NCBI RefSeq assembly: GCF_004331415.1
Contig: NZ_SJOP01000010.1
Location: forward strand, 1-64,000
Length of the DNA stretch: 64,000 bases
Reading direction: 5' to 3'
DNA from: Kosakonia quasisacchari
GTDB lineage: Bacteria; Pseudomonadota; Gammaproteobacteria; Enterobacterales; Enterobacteriaceae
This document shows positions 42,841 through 50,890 of this stretch, in pieces. Below the pieces are notes generated by a model that saw only the letters and a program-made list of their open reading frames with translations, was not told the origin of the DNA and ran no database searches. Numbering within the stretch: position 1 is the first letter of the stretch; each line of letters starts with the position of its first letter. Both the position numbers and the translations under genes were made by a program.

Positions 42841-43575
42841 ATGTCCGTACTCGATCTGAACGCGCTAAACGAGCTGCCCAAAGTAGAACGCATACTGCAG
42901 CTTTCTGAAACCAACGCGCAGCTTGAGAAATTCAGCGCGGAAGAGCGTGTCGCCTGGGCGCTGGAAAACCTGCCGGGTGAATATGTGCTCTCCTCAAGCT
43001 TTGGCATTCAGGCGGCGGTGAGTCTGCATCTGGTCAATCAGGTGCGCCCGGATATCCCGGTGATCCTCACCGATACCGGTTATCTGTTTCCTGAAACTTA
43101 CCAGTTTATCGACGAGCTCACGGACAAGCTCAAGCTGAACCTGAAAATCTACCGCGCCGAGCAAAGCCCGGCATGGCAGGAGGCGCGCTACGGTAAATTG
43201 TGGGAGCAGGGCGTTGAAGGGATTGAAAAATACAACCAGATTAACAAAGTCGAGCCGATGAACCGCGCGCTCGCCGACCTGAACGCGAAAACCTGGTTTG
43301 CCGGACTGCGCCGCGAGCAATCCGGTAGCCGCGCCACACTTCCGGTGCTGGCTATCCAGCGCGGTGTATTCAAAGTGCTGCCGATCATCGACTGGGATAA
43401 CCGCACGGTGTACCAGTACCTGCAAAAACACGGGCTGAACTACCACCCGCTGTGGGATCAGGGCTACCTTTCGGTGGGCGACACGCACACCACCCGCAAA
43501 TGGGAGCCTGGCATGGCAGAAGAAGAGACCCGCTTCTTTGGCCTGAAACGCGAATGCGGGCTGCACGAAGGTTAA
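42841..43575 (+). CDS. cysH: Phosphoadenosine phosphosulfate reductase
   Basis: Thioredoxin- or glutaredoxin-dependent reduction of PAPS to sulfite. The start giving [14 protein letters not shown] yields 244 residues as in E. coli; six upstream codons are leader. Motifs: [10 protein letters not shown] phosphate loop, [21 protein letters not shown] and the redox Cys in the C-terminal ECGLHEG. The protein lacks the extra cysteine pairs of iron-sulfur APS reductases. Last gene of cysJIH. In E. coli the next region holds CRISPR-cas genes and iap; here it is the hpx module. Confidence 0.97.
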   Translation: MSVLDLNALNELPKVERILQLSETNAQLEKFSAEERVAWALENLPGEYVLSSSFGIQAAVSLHLVNQVRPDIPVILTDTGYLFPETYQFIDELTDKLKLNLKIYRAEQSPAWQEARYGKLWEQGVEGIEKYNQINKVEPMNRALADLNAKTWFAGLRREQSGSRATLPVLAIQRGVFKVLPIIDWDNRTVYQYLQKHGLNYHPLWDQGYLSVGDTHTTRKWEPGMAEEETRFFGLKRECGLHEG

Positions 43576-43580
43576 TTTTT

Positions 43581-43602
43581 CCCTCTCCTTTACCGGAGAG
43601 GG
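43581..43602. terminator. Terminator between cysH and hpxZ
   Basis: CCCTCTCC / GGAGAGGG stem with a TTTACC loop lies between convergent genes; T-rich bases occur on both sides. The same stem type closes the other end of the accessory segment at 59172. Confidence 0.85.
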
Positions 43603-43608
43603 TATTTG

Positions 43609-43992
43609 TTACCCCATCACACTCACATGCGCCGCCACAATCCGCCAGCCCCACGGGAACTTCACCCAGGTCTGCATCTGGCGGCCAATTTTTTCGCTGT
43701 TTTCCCGCGTAAACTCGGTGCTCGCTACCGCCATATCATCGCCGAAGGTGGTGATAGTCGTATTGCGTAGCACGCGCTCAAGCCCGGCAGAAGGGCGCGC
43801 GTTGCGAAAATCGCGGATCGCGGCAATCCCGTACAGGTTTTCGGTTGCGCCGTAACGCACCGTGCGTTCGTCATCCCAGAACAACTCGTCCAGCACATCA
43901 ATATCGTTGCTGATAAGCGCCTGCTCATAACGGTAAAATGCGGTCGTCACTTCATTGAGGATCGCCGGGCGATCAACATTGTCTCGGTTCAT
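43609..43992 (-). CDS. hpxZ: HpxZ, AtzH-like (DUF3225) protein
   Basis: Small cone-shaped SnoaL/NTF2-like protein of the AtzH family. In Klebsiella it is the last gene of hpxWXYZ; AtzH of the cyanuric-acid pathway is reported as a dicarboxyurea-related amidohydrolase. From the ATG that overlaps the hpxY stop (ATGA) it has 127 residues, beginning MNRDNVDRPAILNEVTTAF. Conserved segments are LFWDDERTVRYGATENLYG and FPWGWRIVAAHVS. Fifteen further upstream codons overlap hpxY and are not needed. Its role in purine catabolism is unproven; coupling to hpxY suggests joint action on a ureido or oxalyl intermediate. Confidence 0.85.
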   Translation of the reverse strand: MNRDNVDRPAILNEVTTAFYRYEQALISNDIDVLDELFWDDERTVRYGATENLYGIAAIRDFRNARPSAGLERVLRNTTITTFGDDMAVASTEFTRENSEKIGRQMQTWVKFPWGWRIVAAHVSVMG

Positions 43993-45365
43993 GCTGCATC
44001 CTGTGGGAAAAGAAGACCGGCCTGCTCCAGCCGCCATGCCGCCTGTAAACAGTACGCTTCCTGCCAGGGCGCGGCAATAATCTGTACGCCTATCGGTAAA
44101 CCGCTGGCGGTTTTCAGCGCCACGGTCACTACCGGTAAGCCAAGAAAGGAGATCGGCTGCGTTAGCATGCCCATGCTCGCTTTCACCGGCAAATCGACGC
44201 CGTTAATATGCATCGTCTGTGCGCCAATTAGCGTGGCGCTGCAGGGCGTTGCCGGGGCTAACAGCAGGTCAACACCATCGAATAACGGTAGCGTTTTGTC
44301 GCGAAACCAGGCGCGAAACCGCTGTGCTTGTGTGTACCAGGCTGAGGGTGTCATCGCGCCCGCCAGCAGGCGTTCGCGCGAATTGGGTTCGAACGCGTCG
44401 GCATCGGTGCGCAGGGCTGGCAGATAGTGGTTGCCGCCTTCCGCCGCTGACAGCAAAAATGCCGCCGTTCGCGCCAGCTCTGCTTCCGGCAGCGTCATCG
44501 CATGGTCAGCATCCAGCGCTCGCGCCACACGTGCAACGGCCTGGCGGGCATCGTCATCGCACCAGCTCGCGAAATACCCCTCCAGTACGGCGCAGCGCAG
44601 CCTGCTTTCCCCATGCAACTGCGGCAAGGCGGTATCACTGGCGCGATCGGATTGCCAGCGATCGTCCGGATCGTAGCCTTGCAACGCGTCATACACGCGC
44701 GTCAAATCCTCAATGCTGCGCGCCAGTGGGCCGATATGGTCGAGGCTGGCGACAAACGGGTGGCTACCGCTGCGCGACAGGCGACCAAATGTCGGTTTCA
44801 GCCCGTTAATGCCACACAGCGAGGCGGGCACGCGAATTGATCCGTTGGTATCGCTGCCGAGCGAGAAATTGACCATTCCCGCCGCGACAGCCGCCGCCGA
44901 GCCACCGGAAGAACCGCCCGCAATACGCTGTGGATCGCGCGGGTTGTGCGTTGCACCGTAGTGGCTGTTTTCGGTGGTGAAACCATAGGCGTAGGCATCC
45001 ATATTCAGCGCCCCGGCGAGCATCGCACCCGCGCTCGCCAACCGGTGAACCGCAAAAGCATCTGCCTTTGCGGGCGGTTGCTGGCTGAAGAGTTTCGCTC
45101 CGGCAAGCGTGGTGACGCCTTCGATATCAAACAGGTTTTTCACCGCATAGGGTACGCCCGCCAGCGCGGGCAATGGTTCGCCATTGGCGACTTGCCGGTC
45201 GAGTTGCGTCGCTTCCGCCAGCAGCCGCGTGGCTGTGATGCCAGTAAAGGCGTTGAGGCGCGGATTGTCGCGCTCAATGCGCGCCAGCGTCTGCTGTGCC
45301 AGTTCGCTGGCGCTAAAGGTTTTTTCCCGCAGGCCACGCTGAATATCAGCAATTGATAAATTCAT
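43989..45365 (-). CDS. hpxY: HpxY, AtzE-like amidase (amidase signature family)
   Basis: Predicted amidohydrolase acting on a small ureido or carboxy-amide compound. The 458-residue protein carries the Ser-cisSer-Lys triad: Lys76 in YAVKNLF, Ser152 in AGGSSGGSAAA and Ser176 in SDTNGSIRVP. It is close to AtzE, which works as an AtzG-AtzE heterotetramer, and the AtzG-like hpxX lies just upstream. Both ends are coupled by ATGA overlaps, to hpxZ downstream and to a 34-codon mini-gene upstream. That mini-gene is a diverged copy of this gene's own first 23 codons. Indole-acetamide or Glu-tRNA amidases are related but less likely. Confidence 0.87.
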   Translation of the reverse strand: MNLSIADIQRGLREKTFSASELAQQTLARIERDNPRLNAFTGITATRLLAEATQLDRQVANGEPLPALAGVPYAVKNLFDIEGVTTLAGAKLFSQQPPAKADAFAVHRLASAGAMLAGALNMDAYAYGFTTENSHYGATHNPRDPQRIAGGSSGGSAAAVAAGMVNFSLGSDTNGSIRVPASLCGINGLKPTFGRLSRSGSHPFVASLDHIGPLARSIEDLTRVYDALQGYDPDDRWQSDRASDTALPQLHGESRLRCAVLEGYFASWCDDDARQAVARVARALDADHAMTLPEAELARTAAFLLSAAEGGNHYLPALRTDADAFEPNSRERLLAGAMTPSAWYTQAQRFRAWFRDKTLPLFDGVDLLLAPATPCSATLIGAQTMHINGVDLPVKASMGMLTQPISFLGLPVVTVALKTASGLPIGVQIIAAPWQEAYCLQAAWRLEQAGLLFPQDAA

Positions 45366-45498
45366 AGCCGGTGCTCTCCTGCGCCTTGCTGACGGTGCGC
45401 CAGTTCGCAGGCGCTAACGTTTTTTCCCCGCAGACCGCGCTTGATCTCAGCAATCGATAAATTCATAACCGGTACTCCCCAGCACCTTCCTGGCGATG
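45297..45498. repeat. 101-bp imperfect tandem duplication at the hpxX-hpxY junction
   Basis: 45297-45397 and 45398-45498 align without gaps. On the minus strand each unit holds the end of hpxX (coding HRQxGAGExRL then stop) followed, across the overlap, by the first codons of hpxY. By eye about 19 of 101 positions differ, mostly third-codon changes in the hpxX part and more replacements in the hpxY part. So it is an old duplication, not an assembly stutter. Confidence 0.9.
45362..45466 (-). CDS. 34-codon mini-gene made by the hpxX/hpxY duplication
   Basis: ATG at 45466 opens a 34-residue frame: its first 23 residues copy the N-terminus of HpxY (MNLSIAEIKRGLRG... against MNLSIADIQRGLRE...) and its last 11 copy the C-terminus of HpxX (HRQQGAGEHRL against HRQEGAGEYRL). 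It starts in the hpxX stop (ATGA) and stops in the hpxY start (ATGA), so ribosomes ending hpxX would probably pass through it to reach hpxY. It may be only a translational relay, or a remnant. A folded function is unlikely but not excluded. It is in a different frame from hpxY. Confidence 0.6.
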   Translation of the reverse strand: MNLSIAEIKRGLRGKNVSACELAHRQQGAGEHRL

Positions 45499-45648
45499 CG
45501 GCAGCGTAAAGGTCATCAGCGGTTGTGCCATCGCGGCGATTCTGGTGAGCTGGATTTCCAGCTCGGCGCGGCGTGTGTCATCCAGCGGGACATCAAGCAG
45601 TTGTTCCATCAGCCGGATATAGGTCGGCCAGTCAAACATCGGGTTCAT
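45463..45648 (-). CDS. hpxX: HpxX, AtzG-like (DUF4089) small amidase subunit
   Basis: Short 61-residue alpha-helical protein, product MNPMFDWPTYIRLMEQLLDVP..., resembling AtzG and GatC. In the AtzEG complex such a chain wraps the amidase and completes the enzyme. The ATG chosen has 5-base spacing from an AAGGAG site that overlaps the hpxW stop; an ATG one codon earlier is too close. It ends TLPHRQEGAGEYRL with an ATGA overlap to the next frame. Klebsiella hpxX occupies the same place. Confidence 0.82.
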   Translation of the reverse strand: MNPMFDWPTYIRLMEQLLDVPLDDTRRAELEIQLTRIAAMAQPLMTFTLPHRQEGAGEYRL

Positions 45649-45657
45649 CATCGCTCC

Positions 45658-47241
45658 TTAAAATCCTGCTGCGCTGCCGTTACTGCGCGGATCGTACGCC
45701 CCTTCCAGCATGCCACTGGTGTGGCGCACAATCGCTCCTGCATGTCCGGTCGCTTCGCTCATTCCCGGCAGCCACTCGACGTCATGCCCCAACGCGCGTA
45801 GCGCCTGGAATGTCTCTTCGCTAAAACGCCCCTCCAGTTTCAGGCTCTCTGACGACTGTCCCCATGTGCGGCCCAACAACCAGCGTGGGGCGCAAACCGC
45901 CTCCTGCAATGGCATGCCCTGCATCACATGGCGGGTAAAAATGGCGGCCTGCGTTTGCGGCTGCCCGTCGCCACCCATGGTGCCGTAAACCAGCGTGCGC
46001 CCATCTTTCAGCCGCGCGGCGGCGGGGTTTAAGGTGTGGAACGGCTGTTTGCCCGGCATCAGCGCCAGCAGGTGTGACGGATCGAGACTAAAGGCCGCGC
46101 CACGGTTTTGTAGCAGCACGCCGCTTTCCGGCAGCACCACGCCGCTGCCAAATTCGTGGTAAATGCTCTGGATAAACGACACCGCCAGGCCGTTTTTATC
46201 GATAACCCCCATCCACACCGTATCGCCCGGCCCTTTTCCCTGGCCCCAGGGCGCGGCGCGCTGCTCATCGATGCTGGCAGCCAGTTGCTCCAGCGGTGCT
46301 TGTTCCAGCAGGCTCTGTACCGGCAGCGTGACGTGACGCGGATCGGTGATGTAGCGATCGCGCAGGCCGAAGGCCTTCTTGGTCGCTTCCACAATGCGGT
46401 GAATGGTTTGCACTTCGCTGGCCTGCGCCATCTCCAGATGGTCGGTAATCCCGAGGATAGCCAGCGATACCAGCCCCTGCGTTGGTGGCGTCATATTGAA
46501 AATTTCGCCCTGGCTGTGTGTCAGTTTCAACGGCACGCGGCGTTGGGCGCGATGGTTCGCCAGATCCTGAGCGGTAATGGGTAAACCCAACGTCTGCATT
46601 TCACTGGCAATTAACTGCGCCAGTGAACCGCGATAAAAGCTGTCCAGCCCTTCGGTGGCAAGCTGAGTCAGCGTGCGGGCGAGCTTCGGTTGGCAAAAAC
46701 GGCTGCCAGCCAGCGGGGCTTTACCTTGCGGTAAAAAGGTGTGCGCAAAACCGGGGATATCCACCAGTTCCGCATATTTACTTTGCGTGGCGCTGGCTTG
46801 CGACTGGGTGACCGGGATGCCGTCTGCGGCGTATCGAATTGCGTCCGCCAGTAGCCGTGAGAGCGGAAGCTGCCCGCCACCGAGCGCGGCGGAGACTTTC
46901 AGCGCCTCATCCCAGCCGCTGAGCGTGCCGGGTACGGTCAGCGCAGCAAGCGTACCGCGATGGGGGATCTGCGTGTGGCCCGCATAAAACTCGCATGTCG
47001 CCCGCTGCCCAGCCGCACCGCTGGCGTCGATGGCGAGCGGTTCGCCGTCAGGCGGCACAATCAACCAGAAGCCGTCACCGCCAATGCCGTTCATATGCGG
47101 GTAGGCCACCGCAATGGTTGCCGCTGCCGCTACCATCGCTTCAATCGCGTCACCGCCGTGGCGTAAAACCGACAATGCCGATTCGCTGGCGAGATGGTGT
47201 GGCGTTACCGCCATACCGGAGGGGGCCATATTACTTTGCAT
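45658..47241 (-). CDS. hpxW: HpxW, oxamate amidohydrolase (gamma-glutamyltransferase fold)
   Basis: Ntn-hydrolase that converts oxamate to oxalate and ammonia at the end of urate catabolism in Klebsiella. From the ATG with an AGGAA ribosome-binding site it has 527 residues; upstream codons cover the promoter. There is no signal peptide, so it is cytosolic, unlike periplasmic Ggt. Self-cleavage is expected before Thr341 in the KGPGDTVWMG motif, giving a large and a small chain. Other family features are GGDAIEAMVAAA, NGIGGDGFW, SFIQSIYHEFGSGVV and TMGGDGQPQTQ. First gene of hpxWXYZ, with a sigma-54-type promoter upstream; divergent from the RpiR regulator. Confidence 0.88.
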   Translation of the reverse strand: MQSNMAPSGMAVTPHHLASESALSVLRHGGDAIEAMVAAAATIAVAYPHMNGIGGDGFWLIVPPDGEPLAIDASGAAGQRATCEFYAGHTQIPHRGTLAALTVPGTLSGWDEALKVSAALGGGQLPLSRLLADAIRYAADGIPVTQSQASATQSKYAELVDIPGFAHTFLPQGKAPLAGSRFCQPKLARTLTQLATEGLDSFYRGSLAQLIASEMQTLGLPITAQDLANHRAQRRVPLKLTHSQGEIFNMTPPTQGLVSLAILGITDHLEMAQASEVQTIHRIVEATKKAFGLRDRYITDPRHVTLPVQSLLEQAPLEQLAASIDEQRAAPWGQGKGPGDTVWMGVIDKNGLAVSFIQSIYHEFGSGVVLPESGVLLQNRGAAFSLDPSHLLALMPGKQPFHTLNPAAARLKDGRTLVYGTMGGDGQPQTQAAIFTRHVMQGMPLQEAVCAPRWLLGRTWGQSSESLKLEGRFSEETFQALRALGHDVEWLPGMSEATGHAGAIVRHTSGMLEGAYDPRSNGSAAGF

Positions 47242-47282
47242 CGTCACGCTTCCTGTTTTCTGCGGGTAAGTGCAGAACACTA

Positions 47283-47298
47283 AGCAAGAGCTGTTCCA
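47283..47298 (-). promoter_or_regulatory. Sigma-54 (-24/-12) promoter of hpxWXYZ
   Basis: The minus strand reads TGGAACAGCTCTTGCT: GG and GC at exactly 12-base spacing, and only one departure from the TGGCAC...TTGC consensus core. The predicted start near 47272 gives a 31-base leader to the hpxW ATG. The adjacent GTTTCA (47312) ... TGAAAC (47334) inverted repeat may bind the divergent RpiR protein. Confidence 0.7.
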
Positions 47299-47359
47299 GA
47301 TTGACGACGGGTGTTTCACTGTGTCAGCTTAGCCTGAAACAAAAGTTGCAGGAGAAGCT

Positions 47360-48199
47360 ATGCAGCAGCTGGATGAGCGTTTACGGGCGAGCTTTGACGA
47401 GCTATCCCCACAGGAACAACGGATTGCCTCATTTATCATTGATCATTTCGACGATCTGGTGAGTTACAACAGCGCCGAGCTGGCGCGCTTGAGTGGCGTA
47501 TCGAAAGCCACCGTCAGCCGTTTGTTTAAGCGGTTGGGCTATGATCGTTTCAAAGAGATGCGCGATGAGCTGCGCACGCTGCGCCAGAGCGGTATGCCGC
47601 TGACCGAGAATCGCGATGCGGTGCAGGGCAACACGCTCCTGGCGCGCCATTACAAGCAGGAGATGGCGAATCTGACGCTGTGGGTCAATACGCTGGATGC
47701 CGGGCAATTCGCCGAAATCGTCACCGCACTCAACACGGCGAAGCGGGTTTTTATTATGGGTCTGCGTAACAGCGCGCCTGTGGCACTTCACCTGCGCCAG
47801 CAACTGCTGCAAAGCCGTGGTCAGGTGCTGCTAATGCCGCAGCCTGGGCAGACGCTGGCGGAAGAGGTGGTCGATATCACCCCGCAAGATATGGTGGTGG
47901 TGGTGGCTTTTCGCCGCCGCCCGCGCGTGGTGCGCCCGCTGCTGGAAGTGCTGCATCAGCAGGGCATTCCGTTGCTAGCAATCAGTGAACCACAGGCGGC
48001 CAGCATTAAGTCGCTGTGCCGCTGGCACATCGGTTTGCCGCTGGAGAGCGTCTCCGCGTTCGACAGCTACAGCAGCGCCATGAGCCTGGTTAATTTGCTG
48101 TCTAATGCCGTGCTGCACACTGCGCTGAGCGAAGGGCGTCAGCGCATCCACAACATCGCTGCCCTGTATGGAGAACTGGATGAGCTTGAACAACGCTAA
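47360..48199 (+). CDS. RpiR/MurR-family transcriptional regulator
   Basis: Predicted regulator of the flanking hpxWXYZ and hpxJK operons. The 279-residue protein has an N-terminal HTH_6 domain (about 1-77; NSAELARLSGVSKATVSRLFKRLGYDRF contains the recognition helix) and a SIS domain (about 120-255; VFIMGLRNSAPVALHLR, DITPQDMVVVVAFRRRPR) that usually senses a phosphorylated or anionic metabolite. Start has a CAGGAGA ribosome-binding site. Klebsiella carries a regulator gene (hpxU) beside hpxWXYZ; I am not certain it is the same family member, so no symbol is given. Confidence 0.85.
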   Translation: MQQLDERLRASFDELSPQEQRIASFIIDHFDDLVSYNSAELARLSGVSKATVSRLFKRLGYDRFKEMRDELRTLRQSGMPLTENRDAVQGNTLLARHYKQEMANLTLWVNTLDAGQFAEIVTALNTAKRVFIMGLRNSAPVALHLRQQLLQSRGQVLLMPQPGQTLAEEVVDITPQDMVVVVAFRRRPRVVRPLLEVLHQQGIPLLAISEPQAASIKSLCRWHIGLPLESVSAFDSYSSAMSLVNLLSNAVLHTALSEGRQRIHNIAALYGELDELEQR

Positions 48200-48239
48200 T
48201 GCACCATAACGGTGCTTTTGCACCAGGGTAATGTGTTAT

Positions 48240-48266
48240 GACGGGGCGTTTATCGCCCCGTTTTCT
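48240..48266 (+). terminator. Terminator of the RpiR regulator gene
   Basis: ACGGGGCG / CGCCCCGT stem with a TTTAT loop followed by TTTTC, 41 bp after the regulator stop. It insulates the sigma-54 promoter of hpxJK. Confidence 0.88.
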
Positions 48267-48322
48267 TTGGTATTTGCGTATGAAATAACAGCGATTCAGC
48301 GCTGGTGTCGATTTTTTGTCTG

Positions 48323-48338
48323 TGGCACATTAGTTGCA
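48323..48338 (+). promoter_or_regulatory. Sigma-54 (-24/-12) promoter of hpxJK
   Basis: TGGCACATTAGTTGCA matches the TGGCAC-N5-TTGCA consensus perfectly, with GG and GC 12 bases apart. The predicted start near 48349 gives a 53-base leader to hpxJ. Upstream NtrC-type activator sites were not recognised with confidence. ATGAAAT (48280) and TTTCAT (48363) flank it and could be regulator half-sites. Confidence 0.82.
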
Positions 48339-48401
48339 GAAATTAATTTAAAGAATCTTTCGTTTCATATCGTACGCAGTTGCAGACTAAAGGACGCGCC
48401 C

Positions 48402-49640
48402 ATGTTTGATTTTCAGCAGTTCCCGCAAATTAATCCACCTTCGCGCCTGTTGATGGGGCCTGGGCCAATCAACGCCGACCCGCGTGTACTGCGGGCGATG
48501 GCGAGCCAGTTGGTGGGGCAATACGATCCGGTAATGACCGGCTATATGAACGAAGTCATGGTGCTCTACCGCGAAGTGTTTCGCACCGAAAACCGCTGGA
48601 CGATGCTGGTGGATGGCACCTCGCGCGCGGGTATTGAGGCGATCCTCGTTTCTGCCATTCGGCCTGGCGATAAGGTGCTGGTGCCGGTGTTTGGCCGTTT
48701 TGGTCATCTGCTGTGTGAAATTGCCCGCCGCTGTCGCGCTGAAGTCCACACCATTGAGGTGCCGTGGGGCGAGGTGTTTAGCCCGGATCAGATTGAAGAT
48801 GCGATTGTTCGCATCAAGCCGCGTTTGCTGTTAACGGTGCACGGCGATACCTCGACCACTATGCTGCAACCGTTGGAGCAATTCGGTGAGATTTGCCGCC
48901 GCCACGATGTGCTGTTTTATACCGATGCGACCGCCTCGCTCGGCGGTAATCCGTTAGAAAGCGATGCGTGGGGGTTAGATGCCGTTTCCGCCGGGCTGCA
49001 AAAATGCCTGGGCGGCCCGTCGGGCAGCTCGCCTGTTACCCTGAGCCCACGGATGGAAGCGGTGGTGCGGGCGCGCAAATGCGTAGAACAAGGCATTCGC
49101 ACCGAGGCGCATCAGGACGGCGCAGAGGAGATGATTTACTCCAACTATTTCGATCTCGGCATGGTGATGGATTACTGGGGGCCGGAACGTCTGAATCACC
49201 ACACGGAAGCGACCAGCATGCTGTTCGCCGCCCGCGAATGCGCGCGCATTATGCTCGAAGAGGGCATGGATAAGCTGATTGCGCGCCACGAACTGCACGG
49301 GCGCGCAATGCTGGCGGGCATCCAGGGCATGGGGCTGGAAGTATTTGGCGATATTCAGCACAAGATGAACAACGTACTCGGTGTGCAAATCCCGCGGGAA
49401 GTGCATGGCGAAGAGGTACGTAAACGTCTGCTGGATGATTTCCACATTGAGATTGGCACCTCGTTTGGCCCGTTGCAGGGCAAGATCTGGCGCATCGGCA
49501 CCATGGGGTATAACGCGCGCAAAGATTGCGTGCTGCAAACGCTAACGGCGCTGGAAGCGGTGCTGAACCGTCTGGGTTTTCGCACCGTACAGGGTGCGGG
49601 TATGCAGGCGGCATGGGACATTTACGAAGGAGCCAGTTAA
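48402..49640 (+). CDS. hpxJ: Ureidoglycine-glyoxylate aminotransferase HpxJ
   Basis: PLP enzyme (class V, alanine-glyoxylate aminotransferase-like, PucG type) that transfers the amino group of unstable S-ureidoglycine to a 2-oxo acid, giving oxalurate. From the ATG giving MFDFQQFPQINPPSRLLMGPGP it has 412 residues; the 57-codon extension upstream would cross the promoter and terminator. PLP lysine is Lys201 in SAGLQKCLGGPSG; other motifs are DGTSRAGIEA, HGDTSTT and DATASLGG. It overlaps hpxK by one base, and HpxK makes its substrate, so channelling of ureidoglycine is plausible. Confidence 0.9.
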   Translation: MFDFQQFPQINPPSRLLMGPGPINADPRVLRAMASQLVGQYDPVMTGYMNEVMVLYREVFRTENRWTMLVDGTSRAGIEAILVSAIRPGDKVLVPVFGRFGHLLCEIARRCRAEVHTIEVPWGEVFSPDQIEDAIVRIKPRLLLTVHGDTSTTMLQPLEQFGEICRRHDVLFYTDATASLGGNPLESDAWGLDAVSAGLQKCLGGPSGSSPVTLSPRMEAVVRARKCVEQGIRTEAHQDGAEEMIYSNYFDLGMVMDYWGPERLNHHTEATSMLFAARECARIMLEEGMDKLIARHELHGRAMLAGIQGMGLEVFGDIQHKMNNVLGVQIPREVHGEEVRKRLLDDFHIEIGTSFGPLQGKIWRIGTMGYNARKDCVLQTLTALEAVLNRLGFRTVQGAGMQAAWDIYEGAS

Positions 49641-50890
49641 TGATGACGTCTTTCGATGCCGCGCAAGCCGCCAGCCGGGTTATGCAGCGCTGTGATGCGC
49701 TGGCGCAAATCAGCGAAACGCCGGGGCAACTCACCCGCGTTTATCTCTCGCCTCAGCATTTGCAGGCAAATGCGCTGGTTGCCGGGTGGATGCAGCAGGC
49801 GGGGATGCACACCTGGCAGGATGCGGTCGGCAATATATTTGGCCGTTACGAGGGTGTCGAAGCGGGTGCCCAGGCGCTGCTGCTCGGTTCACATCTTGAT
49901 ACCGTGCGCGATGCCGGGCGTTACGACGGGATGCTTGGCGTGCTGGCGGCGATCGAAGTCGTCGAGGGTCTGCATCGGGCCAACCTACGGGGCAGACAGG
50001 CTATTGAGATTGTCGGTTTCGCCGACGAAGAGGGCACGCGGTTTAATATCGCGCTGCTTGGCAGCCGTGGGCTGACCGGCAGTTGGCCGCAAACGTGGCT
50101 GGCCTGTGAAGATACGCAGGGCGTCAGCGTGGCGCAGGCGCTGGAACAGGCCGGGTTGGATCCCGCGCAGATTGCCAATGCGCAGCGCCCGGTCGCGGAT
50201 TTTTCCGCCTACCTTGAGCTGCATATTGAACAGGGGCCGGTGCTGGAACAAGCGGATCTGGCGCTCGGCGTGGTCACGGCCATCAACGGTGCGCGACGGC
50301 TCAGTTGCCGTTTTACCGGCGAGGCCGGACACGCCGGTACGGTGCCGATGCGTCATCGCCGCGATGCGCTGACGGCCGCCGCCGAATGGATACAGATTAT
50401 CGAACAGGCAACGATCGAGGCCGGGCCAGAGATGGTCGCTACCGTCGGCACGTTACAATGCGAACCCGGCGCGGTAAATGTGATCCCCGGCGCGGTGGGG
50501 CTTACGCTGGATATCCGCAGCCCGCAGGATGATAAACGCGAAGCGTTGCTCAATCACTTACTGGACGAAGCAAACCGCATCGCGCAGCAACGTAGGCTTG
50601 AGTTCCGCCACGACATTTTTTACACCATCGCCGCTACGCCGTGCGATATGCCATTGCGTGAAGAGCTGGCCGATGCGGTACACACCGTGCAGGGGAAGGT
50701 TTTATCTCTGCCGAGTGGCGCGGGGCATGATGCTATCGCCATTGCGGAACGCTGGCCTTCAGCCATGCTATTCGTGCGTTGCCATAAAGGCATCAGCCAT
50801 CACCCGGCGGAAAGCGTGGCCTGTAGCGATGTCGCCCAGGCGCTGCGCGCCCTGAGTCTTGCGGTAGGGCGGCTTATTCACACGGAGTAG
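49640..50890 (+). CDS. hpxK: Allantoate amidohydrolase HpxK
   Basis: Hydrolyses allantoate to S-ureidoglycine, ammonia and CO2. Dinuclear-metal M20/hydantoinase-carbamoylase family member of 416 residues. Metal-binding segments are LLLGSHLDTVRDAGRYDGMLG, FADEEGTRFNIALLGSRGLTG, LELHIEQGPVLE and SGAGHDAIAIA. The first ATG shares its A with the hpxJ stop (TAATG); a second ATG follows directly. A longer frame beginning at 49526 runs inside hpxJ and is not real. It takes the product of HpxB, encoded in the other hpx half. N-carbamoyl-amino acid hydrolase is the alternative. Confidence 0.9.
   Translation: MMTSFDAAQAASRVMQRCDALAQISETPGQLTRVYLSPQHLQANALVAGWMQQAGMHTWQDAVGNIFGRYEGVEAGAQALLLGSHLDTVRDAGRYDGMLGVLAAIEVVEGLHRANLRGRQAIEIVGFADEEGTRFNIALLGSRGLTGSWPQTWLACEDTQGVSVAQALEQAGLDPAQIANAQRPVADFSAYLELHIEQGPVLEQADLALGVVTAINGARRLSCRFTGEAGHAGTVPMRHRRDALTAAAEWIQIIEQATIEAGPEMVATVGTLQCEPGAVNVIPGAVGLTLDIRSPQDDKREALLNHLLDEANRIAQQRRLEFRHDIFYTIAATPCDMPLREELADAVHTVQGKVLSLPSGAGHDAIAIAERWPSAMLFVRCHKGISHHPAESVACSDVAQALRALSLAVGRLIHTE

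Noticed and set aside
43576-43608. Possible CRISPR-cas locus after cysH, as in E. coli
   Set aside because: No repeat-spacer array and no cas genes; the gap is a single terminator hairpin followed by hpxZ.
49526-49639. Longer HpxK start inside hpxJ
   Set aside because: The ATG overlapping the hpxJ stop gives the family length; the extension only copies out-of-frame hpxJ sequence.
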